64,000 nucleotides of DNA from CAYPNF01 sp964411985 (GTDB taxonomy: Bacteria; Verrucomicrobiota; Verrucomicrobiia; Limisphaerales; J093). The stretch is taken from positions 1-64,000 of the forward strand of contig CAYPNF010000003.1 of NCBI GenBank assembly GCA_964411985.1, in the 5' to 3' direction. How positions within the stretch are numbered: the first letter of the stretch is position 1; each line of letters starts with the position of its first letter. The position numbers and the translations under genes are program-made. Under the pieces are notes generated by a model. It had not been told where the DNA came from. It saw only the letters and a program-made list of their open reading frames with translations, and did not search any database. Below are positions 8,525 through 16,264 of this stretch, in pieces.

Positions 8525-9004
8525 ATGCGCGCGTTTCGCTCCCTTGTAGCAGGCGCGGTTGTTTGTGTTTCCATGACACCAACCGTCAAATCCGATTATC
8601 TGCGAAAAACCGGGCCGCCCCCCCTGCGACTTGCTGTCGACGCTCCCGGGAGGGTGTCCGCCGATCTTCCCCCGCTGGTCATGTTTGAAACCCCAAGCCC
8701 GCCGGAGGAAAAGCCCAAGCAGGAAGAGCCCCCAGCCAAACTCGACTCCCCAGCAGAGAGCCTTTATGACTTTTGGCGTGCTTTCTGGGATAGCATCGCA
8801 AGCCGCTCGACGATGGAATCCGGCTCCGGCCCCTCAGCACCTCCTGACCCACAACAGGTCCGGGAACGGCTGTTTGAACTCTTGGTCACCAAGGCGCCGG
8901 GAACCAACTCCTTCCAAGGCGGAATCGTGGTCCCCATTGGCTTCGTTGAACCGCCCCCCGTTTCCCCTCCACTCCAAAGCAGCGCAACGTATTCCACGCC
9001 CTAG
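8525..9004 (+). CDS. Proline-rich hypothetical protein, probably exported
   Basis: 159 residues. I do not recognise a family. The N-terminus (MRAFRSLVAGAVVCVSM) looks like a weak signal peptide or anchor. About 17% of residues are Pro, concentrated in two segments (about 57-80 and the C-terminal 25), with a short helical stretch YDFWRAFWDSIAS between. It lies 12 bases before the TPR protein gene on the same strand and is probably in one operon with it, which suggests a role at the cell envelope. Coding potential is supported by the uninterrupted frame and operon spacing. Confidence 0.6.
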   Translation: MRAFRSLVAGAVVCVSMTPTVKSDYLRKTGPPPLRLAVDAPGRVSADLPPLVMFETPSPPEEKPKQEEPPAKLDSPAESLYDFWRAFWDSIASRSTMESGSGPSAPPDPQQVRERLFELLVTKAPGTNSFQGGIVVPIGFVEPPPVSPPLQSSATYSTP

Positions 9005-9016
9005 AGCCCACCGCCT

Positions 9017-10522
9017 ATGCTATTGCGCAAGCCATTCCCTCTACCGCAAACAGCTTTCATCCTGACTTTGCTGCTGACCCTCGGAACGATCCATAGCTCC
9101 GCTTTGCGAGCAAGCGACCAGGCCGCCCCGCCGCCGCCCGCGGCGGTGGCACCCGCCTCTGCCCAGCCTATCAGCCTGGATTCCGCCGTCCCACCCACCC
9201 CACCCACCAAGAAAATGGGCCCAGCAAAGCCCATAGGGCCAGCCAAATCCAACCCGGATCACCCCAAAGAAAAGGAAAAACATGACTCCGCGGAAAAATC
9301 CGGGGTATCTCCGGTCCTGGAGTCCAATGCGGAAGGGGTTGGCTCCTCGAACGTGGTCCGATCTTTGCACGGCAACCCCCGGCAAAAGCAGCTAGCCGCC
9401 TACCAAACCCAGCTTCAGGCCGCCAAACAGTTGCGGTGGGAAAAATCCGCCCCCCAAGCGACACAAAAGCTGGCAACGCTGGTCGAGGACCCGGAAACCC
9501 CGGATGACATCCGCCGACAGGCTCTGCTGGAGTTGGCCTTGGCCGCGCAAGATGAACGCCAGCTGCCGAGAGCCCAGCAGATTTTCGCGCAGTTCACCCA
9601 CCGGTATCCCGATGATCCGAGCGTGCCGGAGATCTACTACCGACAAGGGTTGTTGTTCCGCGAAATGGGAGCCAACCAGAGCGCACTGAACAAGTTCTTC
9701 GCGGCCATGAACAGTTCCCTGCAAGTGAAGTACGAGCAGTTGGACTACTACGAGGGCCTCGTGCTCCATGCGCAAAACGAAATCGCGGAAACCTACTTTA
9801 TGCAGGGCGAATTCGCGGAAGCAGCGTCCTATTTCGAACGTCTCCTGAAGTTGGAGGACCCCAACCTGGCGCGTTCCCTGGTTCAATACAAACTCCTCTT
9901 CTGCTACGTGAACCTAGGCTTGCACGAGAAGGGCATCTGGCAAGCCAGGGATTACCTGACCAAGCACCTGGGCGCCCCTGAGGAACCGGAGGTGCGTTAC
10001 CTGCTGGCCTCGACCCTAAAGAAGAAAGGTGACGATGCCAACGCCCTCGAGCAAGTGTTCATCCTGCTGCAAGCGCAGAGCAAGTCCTCAGAGGAGGGCA
10101 TGGAAGAGCAGAGAAGCTGGCGTTACTGGCAACAGAAGGCGGGCAACGAAATTGCCAACCAGTTCTATCGCGAAGGCAGTTTTCAGAAGGCCCTCCAAAT
10201 CTACAGCCAACTCGCTCTGATGAATCCGGATCCAACGTGGCAAATACCCGCTTGGTACCAGGTCGGGCTGGCCTTCGAAAGCTTGAAACAACCGTTCAAA
10301 GCGCAGGAGGCCTACGGTAAGATTCTGTCCAAGGAGGCCGAACTCAAGACCAACTCCCTCACCCCAAGCCTGACGATGCTCATCGACATGGCACGGTGGC
10401 GGACTGGCTACCTGGCCTGGCAAACGAACGCCGAGATCGCCACTCGCGACCTCCACCTTCGACTCCCCGCACTTTCGACCAACACGCTGGCGTCCCTCCC
10501 CGCGAATGAACCCAAACCCTGA
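9017..10522 (+). CDS. Exported TPR-repeat protein
   Basis: 501 residues. Signal peptide at the N-terminus (hydrophobic FILTLLLTLGTIHSSA), then a Pro/Ala/Lys-rich linker to about residue 90. After that come helix pairs typical of tetratricopeptide repeats: RRQALLELALAAQDERQLPR, then IYYRQGLLFREMGANQSALN, EIAETYFMQGEFAEAASYFE, and ANQFYREGSFQKALQIYSQL. TPR arrays mediate protein-protein contacts; here probably periplasmic. It overlaps the start of the FlgN-like gene by 17 bases, so the two are translationally coupled. The operon context (FlgN-like, NtrC-type regulator) hints at an envelope role in flagellar assembly, which is inference only. Confidence 0.8.
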   Translation: MLLRKPFPLPQTAFILTLLLTLGTIHSSALRASDQAAPPPPAAVAPASAQPISLDSAVPPTPPTKKMGPAKPIGPAKSNPDHPKEKEKHDSAEKSGVSPVLESNAEGVGSSNVVRSLHGNPRQKQLAAYQTQLQAAKQLRWEKSAPQATQKLATLVEDPETPDDIRRQALLELALAAQDERQLPRAQQIFAQFTHRYPDDPSVPEIYYRQGLLFREMGANQSALNKFFAAMNSSLQVKYEQLDYYEGLVLHAQNEIAETYFMQGEFAEAASYFERLLKLEDPNLARSLVQYKLLFCYVNLGLHEKGIWQARDYLTKHLGAPEEPEVRYLLASTLKKKGDDANALEQVFILLQAQSKSSEEGMEEQRSWRYWQQKAGNEIANQFYREGSFQKALQIYSQLALMNPDPTWQIPAWYQVGLAFESLKQPFKAQEAYGKILSKEAELKTNSLTPSLTMLIDMARWRTGYLAWQTNAEIATRDLHLRLPALSTNTLASLPANEPKP

Positions 10523-10958
10523 CGCTTCTGGAGACATTGCCGGGCAATTGCGAAGCCACTTGGCGGTGTGCCGGGAACTTCTCGCCGCCATCGAACAGGA
10601 AAGCCAGGCCCTCCGGCAGGGCGAGGAGCACCAAGACCAGGCTGTCCGCGCAAGAAAAGGCTTGCTTCCGCGCCTGGTCCAGTCCCTAGATGGCCTTCGA
10701 GTAGCCCGTGCCCACTGGCAGAAGCTGAGCCACGCGGAACGCGACCAACAAGGTCCCGTACCTGCGCTGTTGCGCCAGAACCAGGAATTGATTATGAAGA
10801 TCCTGGTCTTGGACCGGGAAAACGAGCAACTCCTGCTGCGAAAGGGCTTGGTTCCTCCGCGGCATTTGCCTCCGCTGAATCGACAGCGGCCTCATTACGT
10901 GGCCAACTTGTATCAGCGCAGCCAGGGTGCCAATCTAAGACCAACGAATGCCGATTGA
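10506..10958 (+). CDS. FlgN-like flagellar export chaperone (putative)
   Basis: 150 residues, highly helical and charged, cytoplasmic. The pattern fits FlgN: a first helix with LRSHLAVCRELLAAIEQESQ, a central helix, and a last helix KILVLDRENEQLLLRKGL, then an unstructured Pro/Arg-rich tail. FlgN chaperones hook-filament junction proteins before export. Identity is weak because these chaperones diverge quickly. The gene overlaps the TPR gene before it by 17 bases and the sigma-54-type regulator after it by 11 bases, so all three are tightly coupled. Confidence 0.5.
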   Translation: MNPNPDASGDIAGQLRSHLAVCRELLAAIEQESQALRQGEEHQDQAVRARKGLLPRLVQSLDGLRVARAHWQKLSHAERDQQGPVPALLRQNQELIMKILVLDRENEQLLLRKGLVPPRHLPPLNRQRPHYVANLYQRSQGANLRPTNAD

Positions 10959-12435
10959 GAAAATCATCGTACTCGAGGACGACTTAATTGTACGAAAGAA
11001 CCTCGAACAGCAGTTGAGGCAACGCCGTTTTGACGTTGCCTCCGCGGCGACTCTTGCCGCCGCCCAGGAGTTGTTGAACAAGGATTCCTGGGATTTGATT
11101 TTTGTGGATGTGCGACTGCCGGACGGGGATGGCACCGACCTTCTGCGGGAACTGCAGAACCGTCCCCAGCGCCCGCTGGTTGTCATCACGACCGGTTTCG
11201 GCTCCGTACAGTCCGCGGTAGAATGTATGCGGAACGGCGCCTTCGATTACCTTCTGAAACCGCACTCCGCCGAGCAACTCGATTTTACGCTCAAGAAGGC
11301 CGAAGAGTACACCCAACTGCTGAAGGTCAACCGCTACCTCAGCCATGAAAGTGATGAAGACGCCCACCACGAACTGCTGGGGAAGAGCCCGTCGATGGAG
11401 GGACTGCGCCAACTCATCCGCAAAGTGGCTCGAACACAGGCGACGGTTCTCATCCAGGGAGAAAGCGGCACGGGAAAAGAACTGGTCGCCCGGGCCATCT
11501 ACCGGCAAAGCCCGCGAGCCAATGCTCCCTTCATCAAGGTCAACTGCGCTGCCATCCCCGAGAACCTGATCGAAAGCGAGTTCTTTGGGCATGAAAAGGG
11601 TGCCTTCACCGGGGCTTTGAACAAACGCGAGGGCCGGTTCGAACTGGCGCACGGCGGCACGATTCTGCTCGATGAAATCTCCGAGATCTCACCCTCCGTA
11701 CAGGCCAAGCTTCTGCGGGTTCTCCAGGAACGGGAACTGGAGCGGGTGGGCGGCAACCGCACCATCCGCGTCGATGTCCGCGTCATCGCCACCACCAATC
11801 GCCATCTGGAACAAAGCATCGAACGGAAAGAATTCCGCCAGGACCTCTACTTCCGGCTCAATGTGGTGCCCATTCATGTTCCCCCCTTGCGGGAACGCCA
11901 GGAAGATATCCCCCATCTGACGGAGCAGTTCGTCCATCGATACTCCCGCAAACACGGAGTCAAGGTGCAGGGAATCTCTGCCTCCTGCCTCGATGCCCTG
12001 CGCCACCACAACTGGCCCGGAAACGTCCGCGAACTCCAAAATGTCATGGAACGTGCAGTCATTCTGTGCGGGGACGGGGACATGATTGAAGTGGCGCAAC
12101 TCGGGTTCTCGAGACTCATGGTCCCGGTGCAAGAAAACGTTCCGTCCGCAGCCATTCCCGCTGTCGGCAACCAGCCAGCTCCGCTAGCACCGACCGCTCC
12201 TGTCCCCCCAACGGAGGTCGCAACCTTGGCCGAGTTGGAGAAACGTCACATTCTCGCAGCGCTGACCAAGACCGGCGGGAACCGCACGCACGCGGCGAAG
12301 CTGCTCGACATCAGCATCCGCACCTTGCGCAATAAGCTCAACGAGTACCGTGAGGCGGGCATCGATCTCGGCGGGAGCAACCCTTCGGAGGATGCGGAAG
12401 ATGCCGGAGCCCCGGCGGAAGTCGCCGAGCGCTGA
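10948..12435 (+). CDS. Sigma-54-dependent response regulator (NtrC family), probable flagellar regulator
   Basis: 495 residues. Receiver domain 1-120 (IIVLEDD, DLIFVDVRLPDGDG with acceptor Asp, LLKPH). AAA+ domain about 145-380 with Walker A GESGTGKE, the sigma-54 contact loop GAFTGA, and Walker B GGTILLDEIS. A Pro-rich linker leads to a Fis-type helix-turn-helix at the C-terminus (NRTHAAKLLDISIRTLRNKL). It activates RNA polymerase carrying sigma-54 at -24/-12 promoters. Position in an operon with a FlgN-like chaperone suggests an FleQ/FlrC-type role in the middle tier of flagellar gene control (inference). The convergent histidine kinase downstream is one possible partner. Confidence 0.92.
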   Translation: MPIEKIIVLEDDLIVRKNLEQQLRQRRFDVASAATLAAAQELLNKDSWDLIFVDVRLPDGDGTDLLRELQNRPQRPLVVITTGFGSVQSAVECMRNGAFDYLLKPHSAEQLDFTLKKAEEYTQLLKVNRYLSHESDEDAHHELLGKSPSMEGLRQLIRKVARTQATVLIQGESGTGKELVARAIYRQSPRANAPFIKVNCAAIPENLIESEFFGHEKGAFTGALNKREGRFELAHGGTILLDEISEISPSVQAKLLRVLQERELERVGGNRTIRVDVRVIATTNRHLEQSIERKEFRQDLYFRLNVVPIHVPPLRERQEDIPHLTEQFVHRYSRKHGVKVQGISASCLDALRHHNWPGNVRELQNVMERAVILCGDGDMIEVAQLGFSRLMVPVQENVPSAAIPAVGNQPAPLAPTAPVPPTEVATLAELEKRHILAALTKTGGNRTHAAKLLDISIRTLRNKLNEYREAGIDLGGSNPSEDAEDAGAPAEVAER

Positions 12436-12480
12436 TTGCGGTTGCCGGCGTGGGCCCCCGCCCTGGCGCTTCAGGCGAAG

Positions 12481-14778
12481 CTAGGAGCTCAACACCCGGG
12501 CGACCAACTCCGTCGCTTCACGAACATTGTAGGGCTTGTTCAGGATCGGCGCCCCCACTTCGGACTCGACCCGGGCCGCTTCTTCCTCCTCGAGATAGCC
12601 TGACGCCAGCAGACATTTGATCTTCGGCCAGCGTTGCCGAGCGGCTTTGATCAGGTCCAGTCCACTACTCCCTGGCATGTTGTAGTCGGTCAGCAGGAGC
12701 CTGACTCCCTCACCTTGCGTCTCCAGTTGAGCCATCGCCTCCTCGGCATTCGATGCCACGAGGACTTCGTAGCCGGCCGAGGTGAGAAAAGCCTTGGTAA
12801 ACTCCAGAATGAAATCCATGTCATCCACCACCATCACCGTTCCCACCCCCGCGACCAAACCCGGCTCGGCACTGTGAGGCCGTTCGGTCGCACCCGCATG
12901 AACCGTCGGGAAGAACAGGTGAAACGTCGTGCCCAACCCGGGCGCGGAGTCAATCTCCAGAAAGCCTCCAGCCCGGGAAACCACATTGTGCACGATGGCC
13001 AGACCCAGGCCGGTTCCTTTTCCTTTCGCTTTTGTGGTGAAGAACGGGTCAAAAATGCGCGGTAACACCTCGGGAGGAATGCCCGTCCCCGTGTCTTTGA
13101 CACTACAACAAACAAACTCGGTGCCCACGGGCCGTCCGGTCCGCTGCGACTGTTCCGCGTTCAGGTTCAGCAAGCGGTTGGCAATCCTAAGGCAGCCTCC
13201 GTTGGGCATGGCGTCCTGGGCGTTCACCGCCAAGTTCAGGAGGAGCTGGTTGGCTCGGGTATTGTCCAGCCGGACGTTTGCCGGTTTGTCGGGAAGCTCC
13301 AGGTGCAGTTCCACGCGCCCCTTCAAAGTCCGCCGAATCAGGTGGCTGACCTCCTGAACCACGCGATTCAGGTCGAGCACAACTTCTCGTTCCTCTTCAG
13401 ACCGGCTGAAGGAGAGCAGTTGCTGGGTAATCTCCGCTGCCCGGGCTGCCGCCTGGTCAATCTGGTTCAAACGGAACAACACCCCATCGGCCAGCTTCGA
13501 ATCCAACTGCAGGAGCGTGATATTCCCCCGGATCGCCAGCAAGAGGTTGTTGAAATCATGCGCCACCCCGGCCGCCAGTGCACCCACGGTCTCCATCTTC
13601 TGGGACTGGAACAGCTGGGCTTGCAGATGGCAGAATTTCGTCTCGTCCACCACCACGTAGTTCACCCCCAACACCCGGTCCCCATGCTTCCAGGGAGTCA
13701 CCTTCACCAGCCAGTGCTGCCCATTGTCCAGAGACTCGCGCAGCTCCTGCGGAGTGCCTTGGGCCAGGACTCCCTCAAGAATCGCCCGCAGTTCCTCCCG
13801 TCGAACCGGATCCTTCACATAATCCAGCAAGGGAACTCCCACCGAAGGGATTTCCGGGAAATCGAGCCAACCCTGCCCTTGGGGAAGGTTGCTCCCATTA
13901 CGGTTAAAGTGCTGCAACCGAAATTCACGATCCACCGTGTAAATCGCGGCGTCGACCGAGTTGATGATACTCTGCGTGTAATCGCGCTCCAACTGCAGGT
14001 CAGTCTGGAGTTTCTTCTGCGCGCTGATGTCGCGCTCGAAGGCCACGCATCCCAGCAGGGAGCCGTTCTTGTCATGGATCGGTGACACCGCCGCTTCGAC
14101 GAAGTAGGAGGTGGAATCGGCCCGGCAGTTGAGGAACTCCCCTCTCCAATCCTTCCCCTGAAGGACCGCGGCCTGGCAAGCCGCCTGTTTCGATGCCTCG
14201 GAACTGGCACGGAGGAACCCGATGTCCTGGCCCATCGCCTCCTCAATGGTATGACCCGTTACCTGCTGGAAGGCGGCGTTGACAAAAGACAGATGAAAAT
14301 CGGGGTCGGTGATATACACCACATCCATGGTGGAATTCACGGCCGTGATCAACCTCTGGACGTGGGACTCCATGCGCCATCGCCGACTGGCGTCTTTGAC
14401 GGAGACCAATGAAAAATCCTCCCCTAAAGGGGTGACTTGCAGGTCGGCGATGAGGCTCAACTGGCCCCGGCAGAGTAGGGAAACGGAAGTAAGGGTCTCC
14501 TGGCGCCCCGCAGTGCGGGTCAGCAATTCGGAGAGTTTGCGGACCGAAGCCGGTGTCAGAAAGGCGGGTAGCACGAAGGCCGGAAGGACGGCGTCGTTGG
14601 ACAGGCCAAGTAACTGCCGCGCCTTGCGGTTGGCTTCCACCACCGCCCCGTCGTGCCTGCAAACCAACTGGGCGTCTTCGGATGCCTCAAAAAGGCACCG
14701 CCACCAGTGGCCCCTGGCTTGAACTTCGTCTCTCGGCTCCACTCCGTTATCCGTTGACACTCTTGAGTCACCAACCAT
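12481..14778 (-). CDS. Hybrid histidine kinase with PAS domains and receiver
   Basis: 765 residues from ATG 14778; a TTG at 14790 is an alternative. No membrane helices, so cytoplasmic. About three PAS-type sensor segments occupy the first 370 residues (for example VVYITDPDFHLSFVNAAF and AAIYTVDREFRLQHFN). The kinase core has the His box GALAAGVAHDFNNLL, N box NLAVNAQDAMPNGG, DTGTGIPPE, FDPFFTTK and GKGTGLGLA. The C-terminal receiver is intact (MVVDDMD, LLTDYNMPG, LNKPY). It is convergent with the NtrC-type regulator 45 bases away. The input signal is unknown; no haem or flavin motif is evident. Confidence 0.9.
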   Translation of the reverse strand: MVGDSRVSTDNGVEPRDEVQARGHWWRCLFEASEDAQLVCRHDGAVVEANRKARQLLGLSNDAVLPAFVLPAFLTPASVRKLSELLTRTAGRQETLTSVSLLCRGQLSLIADLQVTPLGEDFSLVSVKDASRRWRMESHVQRLITAVNSTMDVVYITDPDFHLSFVNAAFQQVTGHTIEEAMGQDIGFLRASSEASKQAACQAAVLQGKDWRGEFLNCRADSTSYFVEAAVSPIHDKNGSLLGCVAFERDISAQKKLQTDLQLERDYTQSIINSVDAAIYTVDREFRLQHFNRNGSNLPQGQGWLDFPEIPSVGVPLLDYVKDPVRREELRAILEGVLAQGTPQELRESLDNGQHWLVKVTPWKHGDRVLGVNYVVVDETKFCHLQAQLFQSQKMETVGALAAGVAHDFNNLLLAIRGNITLLQLDSKLADGVLFRLNQIDQAAARAAEITQQLLSFSRSEEEREVVLDLNRVVQEVSHLIRRTLKGRVELHLELPDKPANVRLDNTRANQLLLNLAVNAQDAMPNGGCLRIANRLLNLNAEQSQRTGRPVGTEFVCCSVKDTGTGIPPEVLPRIFDPFFTTKAKGKGTGLGLAIVHNVVSRAGGFLEIDSAPGLGTTFHLFFPTVHAGATERPHSAEPGLVAGVGTVMVVDDMDFILEFTKAFLTSAGYEVLVASNAEEAMAQLETQGEGVRLLLTDYNMPGSSGLDLIKAARQRWPKIKCLLASGYLEEEEAARVESEVGAPILNKPYNVREATELVARVLSS

Positions 14779-14965
14779 ATTGAATCCCAAGTCGCGGCGT
14801 CCCTTGCCCCTTCGTCAGCTTTGATTCGCCGTTAGGAGTATGTCGGCAGAACCACGGGGGTGCTTAAGTGAACAGCGGGGAAATCTGCGTCTGCAAGAGG
14901 GGAAAGTCCGCCCCAGGCCAGAGACAATAAGCCCCTACGGACCAAAAAGATAGGATCCCGCCTGG

Positions 14966-16249
14966 CTAACAGTAGACCAACAAGGACTGAGTAATGGGAT
15001 TCACCCGGTTGTGGTTCCGCAGCTTGTCGATGAAAGGCTCGCTCAGGACTTGGCCTTCCGCCGCCAGCAGCAAACCACTGGCAGTGTAGATCCCTTTGGC
15101 GAGCACCATGCCGGGACGTAACTCGGAGAGCAGAACCTCCCGTTCGCGTTGTGGCATGGAGGCCTTGGGCAACGACCTGAGGAAAAGCCTCACCGCATCG
15201 GGATCAAATTGGCTGGCGCTCCCCAAGCGGACAAACTCGACCGCGTTACGGCGGTCAAAGTTGCACTCAGCATACGCAACCGCCACCGAAAGCACTCGGC
15301 CAAGCCATGGAATATCCTCCCCGGCCAGTCGATCAGGGTATCCCCCGCCATCGTAGCGTTCGTGGTGCGAGCGGATAATGACTCCCACCTTCTCCAGACT
15401 ATGCACGAACCTTGTAAGATCCTGACCCAGAACAGGATGTTGTTCGATCAAGGTTCGTTCCGCTTCATCCAGAGTGGTTGGTTCCCGCTGCCATTTCCGA
15501 ATCAGGCTCCGGGGCACGCCCACCAAGCCGATGTCATAAAGCAGGGCGGCTATCTCCAACGCCTGCCGGTCATCGGCAGAGATGTCCATCGTCGTAGAAA
15601 GCGCCCGGCAAAGCTCACTCACCCTGCGGGCCTGGCTGCCGAGCGAGGGATAGTACGTCTCCATCGTCTTGAGACAGAGCTGTACGGATTGCTCCAGATT
15701 CTGGCGCAACGCCCGGTTCAGGTCCTCCAACTGCTGGTTCTGATCGGCTACCCGCCGGAATTGCTCTTCCAGAGACTTGTTCAGCGCGCTCAGTTTCTCG
15801 TTCATCGCCAGGGTGGCCGCCTGCAGCACAGCATTCCGGCAAATGAGGTCGTACCGTTGCGCTGCATTCCGCACCGTCGCCATCAACTCCTCGCGCAACC
15901 AGGGCTTAACAATGAAACGATAGATTTCGCCTTTGTTGATCGCATCGATGACCGTGTTGAGGCTCAGCACGGCGGTAATCAGAATGCGCGTGGCATCAGG
16001 CTGGATCTGCTTCACCTGCGCCAGGAACTCCAACCCGGTCAGCTGCGGCATCTGTTGGTCCGTCAAAATGACGGAGAACGGCCCCTGTTTGAGCAACTCC
16101 AGAGCCTGGATTGCGTTCAGTGCCGTCACCACCTGGTATCCCTCGCGCCGCAATGTCTCCCGCAAGGCAACCAACACAATTTCCTCATCGTCTACCACGA
16201 GGATCCGGTGCAGAGCCGGGTCGATGGAGGAGTGGTCAGGATTCATCAT
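14966..16249 (-). CDS. Response regulator with degenerate HD-GYP domain
   Basis: 427 residues. An intact receiver at about 14-130 (ILVVDDEEI, VILTDQQMPQLTG, IVKPW), a coiled-coil linker, then an HD-GYP-like domain from about 200. HD-GYP proteins normally hydrolyse cyclic di-GMP. Here the signature HD becomes YD (ALLYDIGLVGVP, with the following Lys also lost), while HHERYDGGGYPDRL is preserved. The later metal-ligand Asp is missing (SVAVAYAEC). I infer loss or strong reduction of phosphodiesterase activity, perhaps with ligand binding retained. It lies 15 bases downstream of the kinase at 16265-18244 and is probably co-transcribed with it. Confidence 0.85.
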   Translation of the reverse strand: MMNPDHSSIDPALHRILVVDDEEIVLVALRETLRREGYQVVTALNAIQALELLKQGPFSVILTDQQMPQLTGLEFLAQVKQIQPDATRILITAVLSLNTVIDAINKGEIYRFIVKPWLREELMATVRNAAQRYDLICRNAVLQAATLAMNEKLSALNKSLEEQFRRVADQNQQLEDLNRALRQNLEQSVQLCLKTMETYYPSLGSQARRVSELCRALSTTMDISADDRQALEIAALLYDIGLVGVPRSLIRKWQREPTTLDEAERTLIEQHPVLGQDLTRFVHSLEKVGVIIRSHHERYDGGGYPDRLAGEDIPWLGRVLSVAVAYAECNFDRRNAVEFVRLGSASQFDPDAVRLFLRSLPKASMPQREREVLLSELRPGMVLAKGIYTASGLLLAAEGQVLSEPFIDKLRNHNRVNPITQSLLVYC

Positions 16250-16264
16250 AGCAATCTTAGCAGT

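Noticed and set aside
14896..14912. RNase P-like string GAGGGGAAAGTCCG
   Set aside because: The gap is too short for the RNA and no other conserved parts occur.
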